Assembly (NCBI RefSeq): GCF_004358105.1 | Contig: NZ_SMYL01000001.1 | Span: forward strand, 558,001-622,000 | Length of the DNA: 64,000 bases | Source of the DNA: Sapientia aquatica | GTDB taxonomy: Bacteria; Pseudomonadota; Gammaproteobacteria; Burkholderiales; Burkholderiaceae_D | Direction: 5' to 3' | Shown here: positions 19,996 to 29,469 of the stretch, one piece after another | Layout of the letters: the number at the start of each line of letters is the position of its first letter | Numbering within the stretch: the first letter of the stretch is position 1 | Program-made: the position numbers and the translations under genes | The notes under the pieces: generated by a model | The model's database searches: none | What the model saw: the letters and a program-made list of their open reading frames with translations, nothing else | Told to the model about the DNA's origin: nothing

Positions 19996-20916
19996 ATGAT
20001 CTCGATTTTGGAGCTGCGTCATTTAAAGACACTTACCGCGTTAAGGGAAGCTGGAAACCTGTTGCGTGCTGCTACTTTGCTCAACGTCACGCAATCCGCT
20101 TTATCTCATCAAATCAAGCAATTAGAAGAATTTTATGGCCTGGCATTGTTCGAGCGGAAATCCGTTCCAGTGCGCTTTACGCCTGCTGGTGAACGTTTAT
20201 TGTCTCTGGCGGACATGATTTTGCCGCAAGTAGAAAGTGTTGAACGCGACATGGTGCGCCTAGCCCAAGGCGTCGCAGGACAACTGCGGATTGCGGTGGA
20301 ATGCCACACCTGTTTTGATTGGCTCATGCCCGCCATGGATGTGTTTAGGCAGCGCTGGCCTGAGGTGGATTTGGATATTGTGTCGGGATTTCAGGCCGAT
20401 CCAATTGGTTTGCTGTACGGCCATCGGGCTGATATTGCCATTGTGGCGGACACCGATTCGTCCGAAAACGTCGATTACCATCCGCTCTTTAGTTTTGAAA
20501 TTGTCGCGCTGGTGGCGAAAGATCATGCACTGGCCGAACGCGATTATTTGGTGGCTGAGGATTTTGCTGCGGATACCTTAATCACTTACCCGGTGCCAGA
20601 TGACATGTTAGACATCGTTCGATTGGTGCTGAAACCAGCGGGATTAAATCCACCGCGCCGCACGACCGAGCTGACCGTGGCGATGCTGCAACTCGTTGCC
20701 AGCAAGCGCGGTATTGCGACACTGCCGCATTGGGCAGCGCAGAATTACATTAATCGCGATTACGTGTTGGCTAAGCGCATTACTCCAACTGGACTCACTG
20801 GGCGGCTGTACGCGGCCTGTTTGCCTGAGTTATCGAGCCAAGCCTTTTTACGCGACTTTGTGCAAAGTACGCGCGAAAATTGTTATCTGAAATTAAGCAA
20901 TGTTGAGTTGCTGTAA
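19996..20916 (+). CDS. metR: LysR-type transcriptional regulator MetR
   Basis: The 306-aa protein has the LysR layout: an N-terminal winged helix-turn-helix (about residues 1-60, with AATLLNVTQSALSHQIKQLE) and a periplasmic-binding-protein-like effector domain. The divergent arrangement with metE identifies it as MetR, which uses homocysteine as co-effector in known systems. The start ATG at 19996 has a poor ribosome site, so the neighbouring TTG a few codons later (ILELRHLKTL) cannot be excluded. The stop lies 13 bp from the convergent NRDE gene. Confidence 0.93.
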   Translation: MISILELRHLKTLTALREAGNLLRAATLLNVTQSALSHQIKQLEEFYGLALFERKSVPVRFTPAGERLLSLADMILPQVESVERDMVRLAQGVAGQLRIAVECHTCFDWLMPAMDVFRQRWPEVDLDIVSGFQADPIGLLYGHRADIAIVADTDSSENVDYHPLFSFEIVALVAKDHALAERDYLVAEDFAADTLITYPVPDDMLDIVRLVLKPAGLNPPRRTTELTVAMLQLVASKRGIATLPHWAAQNYINRDYVLAKRITPTGLTGRLYAACLPELSSQAFLRDFVQSTRENCYLKLSNVELL

Positions 20917-20929
20917 GCGCGCAGAAAGA

Positions 20930-21685
20930 CTAACGCAAGATGCGCTCTTCATAAAGGAAATCAAACTGATTGGTGACTTTCACCAACGCTGAGCTGCGTG
21001 TGCCGTAGTTCTCCGAATGAATGCAAGTTGCCGACAATAATCGCTCGGTAGCGAAGCTCACTCCAGTATCGGGTAATAAATGATCGGGAGCGGGAAGGGT
21101 GTTCGATAACATCTCAAAGTAGGCTTCTTGCGGTGCATGTTGACACAAGAGACTGGCTAATTCGGCTTTGGTTTTTCGGACCTTAGGCCAAGGAGAATCC
21201 AGAGCGCCGTTTGATAGGCCATAAATGCCCGGGGTGAGCAACTGGCCATTGCGGCTGTCAGCGCTGTTACGGTTGGAATACCAACATAATTCTTGTTTGA
21301 CTGGGCTGACTTCGCCGAGCAAAATATTAAATCCATTGTAGCCATTAGCGTGTTGCGAGATCCGTTGCACGTAGCTCTCAACATCATCTTCCCCCGCTAA
21401 ATAGCCTGCCACTAATTCACCCCGCGAAGGAGCGTTTTCAATTACCTCAGAGCCATCGCGCACATTGGTAATGGCAGCAAATTTATAGCCCGAGGTTTGG
21501 TCGGGAAGTTTGGCAATTCCCATCCATGTTCCACCTTCTTCTAGGTCACGTGGCGCAAATACATTCGGATAATCCTGCCACCACGCTGCAGGGTTGGTAG
21601 GCCGACTGTAATATTCATCCCGATTGGCCGCTGCGATGAATGGTAAGCAGCCAACAACTTGCCAAGAAAAAACGATTAAGCACAT
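20930..21685 (-). CDS. NRDE-family (TANGO2-like) protein
   Basis: The 251-aa protein begins with the family's N-terminal nucleophile region MCLIVFSW and has the name-giving NRDE motif in AAANRDEYYSRPT at about residue 22. Cys2 follows the initiator Met, as in Ntn-hydrolase relatives. The molecular function of bacterial members is unknown; the eukaryotic homologue TANGO2 is linked to lipid and haem handling. It follows ygfZ by 9 bp and is almost certainly co-transcribed with it. Confidence 0.85.
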   Translation of the reverse strand: MCLIVFSWQVVGCLPFIAAANRDEYYSRPTNPAAWWQDYPNVFAPRDLEEGGTWMGIAKLPDQTSGYKFAAITNVRDGSEVIENAPSRGELVAGYLAGEDDVESYVQRISQHANGYNGFNILLGEVSPVKQELCWYSNRNSADSRNGQLLTPGIYGLSNGALDSPWPKVRKTKAELASLLCQHAPQEAYFEMLSNTLPAPDHLLPDTGVSFATERLLSATCIHSENYGTRSSALVKVTNQFDFLYEERILR

Positions 21686-21694
21686 GGTGTTTCC

Positions 21695-22717
21695 TTAGAC
21701 CGAAGGGATTGGTGAAGCGGCGTTTGAGCTATCTGCGCTTGCATCGTCGGGCAATTGGTATGGCATTGGCAGCCAATGACAAACGGCTCCATCCAAAGTT
21801 TGCACAGTGTCTTGCGCGAGGAAAGCGGTTTTAATTTCAATTAAACAGTCGCTGCCTCTCAAATCATTGGCTTGCGCGTTCACGACCATTCCGCATGGTT
21901 GGGTGAGATCGCTAGCGGCAAATACTTCAGTGCCGTTTTGTACCGAAGTTGAATTAATTTGCGCGAGCACCATGCGTCGCTTTTGCTTGCCTAAGTATTG
22001 ACTGCGTGCCACGATTTCTTGGCCTGGATAGCAGCCTTTTTTGAAATTGACGCCACCGATTAATTCATAATTAATCATTTGGGGTACAAACTTCTCTTGG
22101 GTCGCTAACGTGATGTGCGGAATGCCTGCATGAATTTCGCTCAGGTTCCAAGCCGCTTCCGTAAATTGGCCGGAGAGCATACTCAACGAACTCCAATTTT
22201 GTTCCAACAGCTCGTTACTAATAATCCATTGAAAACGAGCAACGCCATTGGCGTCGGGCAGTCTCAGCAAATGGCCAAAATCGTTGCTAACTGCGGCATA
22301 GGACAAGGAGGGAAGGGTGGGAAACCAGTTGCTGAGTTGCTGCGCTGTTGATTCTCCTAGGATGCCCAGAATGGTATGGCTCGCGGCCAAGTCAGTGAGT
22401 GTGACTTTGGATCGCATGACAAACATTTTCAACCGCTTTTGTAGCGTTTCTCGTAGCTCTGCTGGCACTTCCAACAGGATTGCCTCTTCACCCGCTTCAT
22501 GGCCCACTTTAATGGCCAACATACTCGCCAGCAGACGACCTTTCGGTGTGCAATACCCAGCTAAGCAAGCATGATCGCGGCTCAGTAATTTAATGTCATT
22601 GGTCAGTTGACTGTGCAAAAACGTAATCGCATCCGATCCGGTTGCAGAAATTAACGCGAATTGACTTAGTTTGCCCAAACCGAGAGCGGCTTGGTGTGAT
22701 GGACTTAATGCAGGCAT
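21695..22717 (-). CDS. ygfZ: Folate-binding protein YgfZ (Fe-S cluster repair factor)
   Basis: The 340-aa protein is a GcvT-like folate-binding protein without aminomethyltransferase function. It has the diagnostic motif KGCYPGQEIVAR at about residue 228, which includes the conserved cysteine. YgfZ supports tetrahydrofolate-dependent assembly or repair of certain Fe-S enzymes. It is first in a two-gene unit with the NRDE protein and is divergent from mltG. Confidence 0.92.
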   Translation of the reverse strand: MPALSPSHQAALGLGKLSQFALISATGSDAITFLHSQLTNDIKLLSRDHACLAGYCTPKGRLLASMLAIKVGHEAGEEAILLEVPAELRETLQKRLKMFVMRSKVTLTDLAASHTILGILGESTAQQLSNWFPTLPSLSYAAVSNDFGHLLRLPDANGVARFQWIISNELLEQNWSSLSMLSGQFTEAAWNLSEIHAGIPHITLATQEKFVPQMINYELIGGVNFKKGCYPGQEIVARSQYLGKQKRRMVLAQINSTSVQNGTEVFAASDLTQPCGMVVNAQANDLRGSDCLIEIKTAFLAQDTVQTLDGAVCHWLPMPYQLPDDASADSSNAASPIPSV

Positions 22718-22912
22718 GTGGGATTCTAGGTAAGTGTCAATAGTGAAATTTTAAGGTTGATTAGGGGTAATTTACTGGTTTTAGGATTATCATTACGCCT
22801 AATTTTTGTTTTGCATTCAACGCAGTTTTTCTTGCTCCAAGCAGATTTTGCAAATTATAAAGCGGTTCAAAAAAACACGTATGAACTCGTCGAAATCGGT
22901 AAAACCCAGAAA

Positions 22913-23890
22913 ATGATAAAAAAACTAGTCAGCTTAGTGTTCGTTGCGATAGTCGCGGCATGCGCGGGATTTTACTCTTGGTCAATGCAACCAATCTCAG
23001 AAAGTACGATTGAATTTACGATCAAACCGGGCAGCAGCGTGCGCAGTAGCGCGCAGCAGATAGCTAACGCAGGAGTGCCAATTAACCCAGTAATGTTGGA
23101 GCTGTTAGCGCGCCTACATGGGCAAGCCAATAAATTTAAAGCCGGACCTTACGAAGCCGAGGCCGGTATCACGCCAGTTGGCCTCATTAGCAAAATCGTG
23201 CGCGGCGAGTTTTCTCAATTCAGTTTTGCGCTGATTGAAGGCTGGACATTCAAGCAGATGCGCCAAGCTTTGCTGCAAAACCCCTATGTAAAACACGATG
23301 CGGCCAAACTCAGCGATCAAGAAATATTGGCCAAGTTGACCACCGACTTTACTCAGCCCGAAGGATTGTTCTTTCCCGACACGTATTTATTTCCCAAAGG
23401 CGTGAGCGATATGGACGTGTATAAGCGCGCCTTCGATCAATTGCAGCAGCATTTATTGACCGCTTGGCAGCAACGCGATGCTGGCGCTTCACCGATAAAA
23501 ACACCGTATGAAGCCTTGATTTTGGCCTCTATCGTCGAAAAAGAAACTGGTCGTGCATCGGACCGTGAAATGATTGCGGGCGTGTTTGTGAACCGCTTGC
23601 GCTTGGGGATGCTGCTGCAAACTGATCCGACGGTAATTTATGGAATGGGCGATCAATATCAAGGCAAAATCCGCAAACGCGATCTGCAGCAAGATACGCC
23701 ATACAACACCTATACACGCGCTGGTTTGCCGCCGACCCCAATCGCATTGGTGGGAATGGATGCGCTGAAAGCGGCATTAAACCCTGCTCACACGGACGCT
23801 CTTTATTTTGTTGCGCGCGGCGATGGCAGTAGTCAATTTTCGTCTAATTTGGATGACCACAACCGCGCCGTTAATCACTTTATCCGGTAA
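22913..23890 (+). CDS. mltG: Endolytic peptidoglycan transglycosylase MltG
   Basis: Cleaves nascent glycan strands at the inner membrane and is thought to terminate their elongation. A single N-terminal membrane anchor (about residues 2-22) precedes a LysM-like region and the YceG catalytic domain. The catalytic glutamate is Glu209 in LASIVEKETG. The ATG at 22913 gives 325 aa with the expected short cytoplasmic tail; an open frame extends 52 codons upstream, but that part looks non-coding and no ribosome site is clear for either start. tmk follows after 19 bp, the usual beta/gammaproteobacterial pairing. Confidence 0.94.
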   Translation: MIKKLVSLVFVAIVAACAGFYSWSMQPISESTIEFTIKPGSSVRSSAQQIANAGVPINPVMLELLARLHGQANKFKAGPYEAEAGITPVGLISKIVRGEFSQFSFALIEGWTFKQMRQALLQNPYVKHDAAKLSDQEILAKLTTDFTQPEGLFFPDTYLFPKGVSDMDVYKRAFDQLQQHLLTAWQQRDAGASPIKTPYEALILASIVEKETGRASDREMIAGVFVNRLRLGMLLQTDPTVIYGMGDQYQGKIRKRDLQQDTPYNTYTRAGLPPTPIALVGMDALKAALNPAHTDALYFVARGDGSSQFSSNLDDHNRAVNHFIR

Positions 23891-23909
23891 TTTTTGAACT
23901 ATAAAAACA

Positions 23910-24527
23910 ATGAAAAAAGCTTTATTCATCACCTTTGAAGGCATCGATGGCGCAGGCAAATCGACCCACATTCCGTTTGTCGTGGGCTTACTGCAGCAAG
24001 CAGGTCACAAGGTGATTAGCACTCGGGAGCCCGGTGGCACCAAATTGGGTGAGCAATTACGCGACTTGTTGTTACATCAAGCGATGCATTTAGAAACCGA
24101 AGCGTTGCTCATGTTTGCTGCTCGACGCGAGCACATCGCACAAGTTATCGAACCAGCGTTGGCGCGCGGTGATACGGTGGTTTCGGATCGCTTCACGGAT
24201 GCGAGTTTTGCCTACCAAGGCGGCGGTCGAAAACTCGCTTTAAGCAAATTGGATGCGCTAGAAAACTGGGTGCATCCGCATTTGCAGCCCGATTTAACCT
24301 TGTTATTTGATGTGCCGCTGGAAGTAGCGCGAACGCGCTTAGATGCGGCGCGTGATCCGGATAAATTTGAGCAAGAACAGTCGAATTTTTTTGCTGATAC
24401 CCGTGCTGAATATTTGCGCCGCGCCGCCGAGTTCCCAGAGCGTTTTCGGGTGATCAATTCCAATCGCGCCATTGCTGACATCCAGCATGAACTAACTCAA
24501 ATTATTGCCAGCGTTCTCGCCGCATAA
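23910..24527 (+). CDS. tmk: Thymidylate kinase
   Basis: Phosphorylates dTMP to dTDP. The 205-aa protein has the P-loop [11 protein letters not shown], the [15 protein letters not shown] substrate segment, the DR motif in [18 protein letters not shown], and the lid region near [13 protein letters not shown]. It is co-transcribed with mltG. In many relatives holB follows, but here a strong terminator ends the unit instead. Confidence 0.97.
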   Translation: MKKALFITFEGIDGAGKSTHIPFVVGLLQQAGHKVISTREPGGTKLGEQLRDLLLHQAMHLETEALLMFAARREHIAQVIEPALARGDTVVSDRFTDASFAYQGGGRKLALSKLDALENWVHPHLQPDLTLLFDVPLEVARTRLDAARDPDKFEQEQSNFFADTRAEYLRRAAEFPERFRVINSNRAIADIQHELTQIIASVLAA

Positions 24528-24547
24528 TTCTCTTGTAACGGGCGATA

Positions 24548-24577
24548 AAAAAGGGAGCTAATTTCAGCTCCCTTTTT
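24548..24577. terminator. Two-way intrinsic terminator between tmk and bamD
   Basis: GGGAGCT and AGCTCCC form a GC-rich stem with a 6-base loop, with a run of A before and TTTTT after. It can end transcription in both directions, serving tmk and the convergent bamD. Confidence 0.9.
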
Positions 24578-24598
24578 AGTTACCCAAATTGGCGATGC

Positions 24599-25423
24599 TT
24601 ACCAAATCTTCCACCAATGACTATCGTCAGTTGCTACTTGCGTGAATTTGCTGTTAGGGAAATTCTTATTAAACACGCGTTGTGCGTCGTCGCGTAATTC
24701 GATTAAGCCCATTTTGTCATAGCTGTTGTAGAGCACAAATAATGCTTCTTCAATTGCTGGGGCATCAGGATATTCTTTGATGGCGGATTGGGAGCGATTG
24801 GCTGCGGCCAAATAAGCGCCGCGACGATAGTAATATTTCGCCACGTGCAAATCATATTGGGCCATGGTGTTGACCAAGTATTTCATGCGCAATAACGCAT
24901 CGGGAGTATATTTGCTATTCGGGAAACGAACGGCTAATGCTTTAAATGCATCAAATGCTTCGCGCGCTGCTTTCGGATCGCGCTCGGTCATGTCTTGGTG
25001 CGCTAACGCTTGGAAGAAGTTAATTTGGTCATTAAAGTTGACCAAACCACGCAAATAAAAAATATAGTCCAAATTATCGTGATTTGGATGCAATTTAATG
25101 AAGCGTTCTATCGCTGCAAGTGCCTGAGCTTGATCACCTTGTTTATAATAGACGTAAGGGATGTCCATTTGCGCTTGTTGCGCATAAGTTCCAAAAGGAA
25201 AACGATTTTCTAGCTTTTCTAAATTCTTGATGGCACTTTCATAACTGCCATTTGCCAAGTCACTCTGAGCCTCCTGATACAACCTTGCAGCAGACCACGT
25301 TTTAGTTTCATCTGATTTTTCTGGCAATAAGCCGCAGGCGGAAAGTCCAAAAACGGTAACAACGATGAGGGTTGCAATGGAGCTAAAGCGTGTTAATGAT
25401 TTATTTTGCATGAGGTTTTGCAT
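24599..25423 (-). CDS. bamD: Outer membrane protein assembly factor BamD
   Basis: Lipoprotein of the BAM complex that inserts beta-barrel proteins into the outer membrane. A type II signal peptide ends in the lipobox LSAC at about residue 30, and the mature part has TPR-like repeats (AARLYQEAQSDLANGSYESA, YYKQGDQAQALAAIERFI). About 274 aa is normal. Three starts are possible: GTG 25429, ATG 25423 and ATG 25411; none has a clear ribosome site, and all leave a usable signal peptide. It is divergent from rluD with about 33 bp between them, a conserved neighbourhood. Confidence 0.95.
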   Translation of the reverse strand: MQNLMQNKSLTRFSSIATLIVVTVFGLSACGLLPEKSDETKTWSAARLYQEAQSDLANGSYESAIKNLEKLENRFPFGTYAQQAQMDIPYVYYKQGDQAQALAAIERFIKLHPNHDNLDYIFYLRGLVNFNDQINFFQALAHQDMTERDPKAAREAFDAFKALAVRFPNSKYTPDALLRMKYLVNTMAQYDLHVAKYYYRRGAYLAAANRSQSAIKEYPDAPAIEEALFVLYNSYDKMGLIELRDDAQRVFNKNFPNSKFTQVATDDSHWWKIW

Positions 25424-25456
25424 GAGCACTTTTAAACAATCTTTGAATTATATCCG

Positions 25457-26521
25457 ATGGGACTTACTGTGAAAGCAACTATTCCATCCAATTTACCCGA
25501 TTCCACAGTTCTCGACGACGCATTTATTGATGAAGCCGTTGACGATATTACGGATGAATCCGAATTAAGCGCCGGTTTTGACGCGCAACCGATTATATTC
25601 AAATTAGACGATGATGTGTGCGGTGATCGCTTAGATAAAGTCATTGCCAAATTAATACCGCAATTCTCCCGCAGCCGACTGCAACAATGGATCGCCTCTG
25701 GACACGTGACGGTGGATGGCGTTCCAAGCAAAGGCAAAATGACCGTGTTGGGTGGTGAAGAGGTGATCGTTTATCCGCAACCTGCGCCGGAAGACACCGC
25801 GTTTTTACCCGAGAAAATGGATCTCGATATTGTGTTTGAAGACAAGCACATTATGGTCATCAATAAGCCCGCAGGTTTAGTAGTGCATCCGGCGGCAGGT
25901 AATTGGTCCGGTACTTTGCTCAATGGCTTGCTCGATCATTTTCCCGCGATTTCTGGCGTGCCGCGCGCGGGAATTGTTCACCGCTTGGATAAAGACACGA
26001 GCGGCTTAATGGTGGTAGCCAAATCCTTAGAGGCGCAAACTGATTTAGTCCGTCAACTTCAAGCGCGTACTGTAAAGCGTGAATACTTAGCTTTAGTTTG
26101 GGGCAAACCAAATTTAACCGGCACTATCGATCTGCCGATGGCGCGCCATCCACGAGATCGCATAAAAATGGCGGTATCGGAAAGCCCGTCAGCCAAACCC
26201 GCAGTAACGCATTTTCAGCGCCTAGCCGCTGGCGTATTGGATGGCAAAGCGGTGACCTTGGTCGCATGCCAACTTGAAACTGGCCGGACTCACCAAATTC
26301 GGGTACACATGGCGCATCTGGGATTCCCGTTAGTTGGCGACGTGTTATACGGTAAGCAGCATTTAGCTAGCTATTTCAATCGTCAAGCCCTGCAAGCACG
26401 TCGCTTAGGTTTGCAGCATCCGAAAACGCAGAAAGACTGCCTCTGGCAGGTCGAACTGGCTCAAGATATTGCCGATTTGTTGGTCAGTGCTGGAATTAAT
26501 TACGATGCCATCGAAAAATAA
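25457..26521 (+). CDS. rluD: 23S rRNA pseudouridine synthase D (1911/1915/1917)
   Basis: Makes pseudouridines in helix 69 of 23S rRNA. The 354-aa protein has a poorly conserved acidic N-terminal stretch of about 45 residues, an S4 RNA-binding domain (CGDRLDKVIAKLIPQFSRSR), and the RluA-type catalytic domain with the active-site Asp in GIVHRLDKDTSGLMVVAKS. The ATG at 25457 has no strong ribosome site and the GTG at 25469 is an alternative. pgeF overlaps its 3' end by 17 bp, so translation is probably coupled. Confidence 0.95.
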   Translation: MGLTVKATIPSNLPDSTVLDDAFIDEAVDDITDESELSAGFDAQPIIFKLDDDVCGDRLDKVIAKLIPQFSRSRLQQWIASGHVTVDGVPSKGKMTVLGGEEVIVYPQPAPEDTAFLPEKMDLDIVFEDKHIMVINKPAGLVVHPAAGNWSGTLLNGLLDHFPAISGVPRAGIVHRLDKDTSGLMVVAKSLEAQTDLVRQLQARTVKREYLALVWGKPNLTGTIDLPMARHPRDRIKMAVSESPSAKPAVTHFQRLAAGVLDGKAVTLVACQLETGRTHQIRVHMAHLGFPLVGDVLYGKQHLASYFNRQALQARRLGLQHPKTQKDCLWQVELAQDIADLLVSAGINYDAIEK

Positions 26522-27290
26522 TCCCTTTTTGCTTGAACTTGATTGGCCTCAATTACCTCCTCATTTTGGTGCTTGCTCAACCATGCGCAGTGGCGGGTTC
26601 AGCCAAGCTCCGTATGACGATGGTTCTGGACAGGGTGGCGGTGGATTTAATTTGGGTGATCATGTTGGTGATTCGATCCAAGCTGTTTCCGATAACCGCG
26701 CAAAGCTGGCTGAATTTCTATCCGCTCAACCGCATTGGCTAACGCAAGTTCACGGTGTGGATGTAGTTCAATTGAACTCAACTACGTCAGGAAAGTTAAT
26801 CGCTGATGCGAGTTTTACAATTCAACCCAAGGTTGTTTGCGCTGTATTAACAGCCGATTGTTTGCCCGTATTGTTTTGCGATCCTAAAAATGGCGTAGTG
26901 GCCGCAGCGCATGCTGGTTGGCGGGGGTTAGTTGATGGAGTCTTGGAGCGAACTGTCCAAACTATGCAACAAGCAGGAGCGCAGGTGGATGAACTCTTGG
27001 TTTGGTTGGGGCCAGCAATTGGCCCCTTGAACTTTGAAGTCGGGGCGGAAGTGCGTGAGCGATTTGTGACGTTTGATCCAATATCGGCGCAAGCATTTCA
27101 GGCAAGCGAAGCGCGAAGTGAAAAGTTTTACGCCAATATTTATATGCTGGCGCGACAACGTTTAAGCAAACTAGGTGTGCAGCATATCAGCGGTGGCAGC
27201 CATTGCACTGTGCAACAGGCAACCCAATTTTTTTCATATCGACGCGATGGCGTGACCGGCCGAATGGCTAGCTTGATCTGGATTAAGTAG
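26505..27290 (+). CDS. pgeF: Purine nucleoside phosphorylase / polyphenol oxidase family protein (YfiH, PgeF)
   Basis: The 261-aa protein belongs to the DUF152/YfiH family. Members have been assigned peptidoglycan editing (removal of wrong amino acids), purine nucleoside phosphorylase and laccase-like activities; the sequence alone does not decide. The metal-site residues are in TQVHGVDVV, TADCLPVLFCD and AAAHAGWRG. The start ATG at 26505 lies inside the end of rluD. The bamD / rluD-pgeF neighbourhood is widespread in proteobacteria. Confidence 0.9.
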   Translation: MPSKNNPFLLELDWPQLPPHFGACSTMRSGGFSQAPYDDGSGQGGGGFNLGDHVGDSIQAVSDNRAKLAEFLSAQPHWLTQVHGVDVVQLNSTTSGKLIADASFTIQPKVVCAVLTADCLPVLFCDPKNGVVAAAHAGWRGLVDGVLERTVQTMQQAGAQVDELLVWLGPAIGPLNFEVGAEVRERFVTFDPISAQAFQASEARSEKFYANIYMLARQRLSKLGVQHISGGSHCTVQQATQFFSYRRDGVTGRMASLIWIK

Positions 27291-27337
27291 CCTGACCAAA
27301 ATTTGGTTCAAAATAATTTGCGCCTTATTGTTGAATT

Positions 27338-27586
27338 TTATGGTTCCATTTTTTCCACAGTTTTGGTACTGTCGTGTTGTGGACTTTTTAAATCAATATC
27401 ATGCGGTGCAGCATTTTTGCTTGGTGTAGCGTTAGAGCGCTTGCCTCGGGTCAGATACCAAAGTAGTCCCAATGGAATAGCGCAATACATGGTAAATGTC
27501 ATGATGCCCGCGGTGATACTTGATTCAAAAATCGCCATCATTAAGACAACGTAAATCCAACCCAAAGCAATGATGTGCATGAACAT
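27338..27586 (-). CDS. Small two-span membrane protein divergent from phaC
   Basis: About 82 aa. Two hydrophobic segments (about residues 3-20 and 25-45: HIIALGWIYVVLMMAIFE and IMTFTMYCAIPLGLLWYL) are followed by a short basic, polar tail. Similar short proteins occur in Burkholderiales, as far as I recall; no function is known. An AAAGG lies about 11 bp before the ATG at 27586; a further ATG at 27580 is possible. It converges on pgeF and is divergent from phaC with 49 bp between starts, which invites a link to PHA metabolism, though that is only positional. Confidence 0.65.
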   Translation of the reverse strand: MFMHIIALGWIYVVLMMAIFESSITAGIMTFTMYCAIPLGLLWYLTRGKRSNATPSKNAAPHDIDLKSPQHDSTKTVEKMEP

Positions 27587-27635
27587 GAAAAGCAAAGCCT
27601 TTAAAAAGTGTGTTTAAAGTTTAAACAGGAAGCGC

Positions 27636-29423
27636 ATGAATACTTTTGAACCTGAAGCATTAGTTGCAGCAATGATGTCCCAGCTTAAAAACCAACCACA
27701 GTGGCAAGCGTGGACAGCCTCAAATAATAGCATGCCAGGCATTCCAGGCGCATTCCCATTCCCCAGCCTGAATTCGTTTCCTAGCTCAGCGAGCATTGCC
27801 GACACAATGTCTGAGCAAATTACTGAAGTACTCAATCAGCTCGGCGGCACAATTGATCCTCAAGATATGACCCGGCTGCAGCAAGAATATATCGCCAAGC
27901 TTACCGCGCTATGGCAAGACATGCTGCAATCCAAACCAGTAGCCTTGGAGGATCGCCGTTTTAAAGCGCCCGAATGGCATAACTCCTCGATTCACGCCTA
28001 CACTGCCGCTTCGTATTTGTTGAACGCTGAGTATCTGACTTCGCTAGCAGAAGCCGTTCAAGCTCCGAAGAAAATCAAACAAAAAATTCAATTTTCGGTC
28101 GCGCAAATCGCTGACGCCTTGTCCCCGGCTAATTTCCTTGCGATGAACCCAGAAGCGCAGGGCAAAGTTATCGCAAGCCATGGTGAAAGTTTGACCAAAG
28201 GCATGGTCAACATGCTAAGCGATATGCAAAAAGGTCGGATTTCACAGTCGGATGAAAGTGCTTTTGACGTCGGACAAAATGTCGCCACAACCGAAGGCAA
28301 AGTCATTTTTGAAAACGAGCTAATTCAATTAATCCAATATAAGCCGCTCAGCAGCACCGTGCATCAGCGCCCATTGCTGATTGTGCCACCTTGTATCAAC
28401 AAGTTTTATATCTTGGATTTACAGCCCGATAATTCATTGGTGCGCTATGCGCTAGAGCAGGGCAACACGGTCTTCTTAATTTCGTGGATTAATCCAGATG
28501 CTACCTTGGCACACGTTAATTGGGACGATTACGTCCAGAACGGTGTAATTGAAGCGATTCGCGTGGCGCAAGCCATTTCTGGTCAAGAAAAAATCAATAC
28601 ATTTGGCTTCTGTGTTGGCGGCACTTTATTGTCAACCGCATTAGCAGTTTTGGCTGCGCGTGGTGAACAACCAGCCGCCAGTTTGACTTTGCTGACTACT
28701 TTGCTGGATTTCGAAGATAGCGGAATTCTCGACGTTTTCGTCGATGAAATACAAGTTGAAATGCGTGAAAAAACAATTGGGCAACATGGCTTGATGTCTG
28801 GCCGCGATTTGGGAAGTGCTTTTTCAAGTTTGCGTCCCAATGATTTAGTTTGGAATTACGTCCAGTCCAATTATCTAAAAGGCGAAGAACCACCTGCATT
28901 TGATCTGCTGTATTGGAATGGTGACGGCACAAATTTGCCCGGCCCAATGTTTTGCTGGTACTTACGTAACACCTACTTAGAAAATAATTTGAAACAGGCC
29001 GGCAAGCTTTTGGTGGCTGGGGAAAAAGTTGATCTGGGTAAAATTGATGCCCCCGTCTTTATCTACGGTTCGCGCGAAGACCATATTGTTCCTTGGACGT
29101 CGGCCTACGCATCGATGGCATTATTAAATCCAAAAAAGCAAAGTCGTAACCGTTTCGTTTTGGGGGCTTCTGGTCACATTGCCGGCGTTATTAATCCGCC
29201 GGCAAAGATGAAGCGCAATTATTGGTTTAACTCGAGCGCGGCTAAAACGGCGCAGCAATGGTTCGACGGCGCCGAGTCACGCCCGGGTAGTTGGTGGCCT
29301 GAGTGGAGTGCATTTTTAGCCGAACATGGCGGAAAAAAAGTCAAAGCTCCAACCAAGTTTGGCAACACGAAATATAAGGTCATCGAATCAGCGCCAGGGC
29401 GCTACGTAAAAGTTTCTTGCTGA
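27636..29423 (+). CDS. phaC: Class I poly(3-hydroxyalkanoate) synthase
   Basis: Polymerises (R)-3-hydroxyacyl-CoA into storage polyester at the granule surface. The 595-aa length fits the single-subunit class I enzyme. The catalytic triad is visible: Cys326 in the lipase-like box GFCVGG, Asp482 in YGSREDHIVPW and His514 in GASGHIAGV. The N-terminal 90 residues are variable, as in the family. AGGAAG precedes the ATG. phaB follows after 46 bp; phaA (beta-ketothiolase) is not in the cluster. Confidence 0.97.
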   Translation: MNTFEPEALVAAMMSQLKNQPQWQAWTASNNSMPGIPGAFPFPSLNSFPSSASIADTMSEQITEVLNQLGGTIDPQDMTRLQQEYIAKLTALWQDMLQSKPVALEDRRFKAPEWHNSSIHAYTAASYLLNAEYLTSLAEAVQAPKKIKQKIQFSVAQIADALSPANFLAMNPEAQGKVIASHGESLTKGMVNMLSDMQKGRISQSDESAFDVGQNVATTEGKVIFENELIQLIQYKPLSSTVHQRPLLIVPPCINKFYILDLQPDNSLVRYALEQGNTVFLISWINPDATLAHVNWDDYVQNGVIEAIRVAQAISGQEKINTFGFCVGGTLLSTALAVLAARGEQPAASLTLLTTLLDFEDSGILDVFVDEIQVEMREKTIGQHGLMSGRDLGSAFSSLRPNDLVWNYVQSNYLKGEEPPAFDLLYWNGDGTNLPGPMFCWYLRNTYLENNLKQAGKLLVAGEKVDLGKIDAPVFIYGSREDHIVPWTSAYASMALLNPKKQSRNRFVLGASGHIAGVINPPAKMKRNYWFNSSAAKTAQQWFDGAESRPGSWWPEWSAFLAEHGGKKVKAPTKFGNTKYKVIESAPGRYVKVSC

Positions 29424-29469
29424 ATTAACTCAGTCTTGAATATCTCGCAAAACTAAAAAGGAGAGCAAA

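Noticed and set aside
22757-22912. In-frame 52-codon N-terminal extension of mltG
   Set aside because: The added residues do not resemble the family and would bury the membrane anchor; the ATG at 22913 gives the normal protein.
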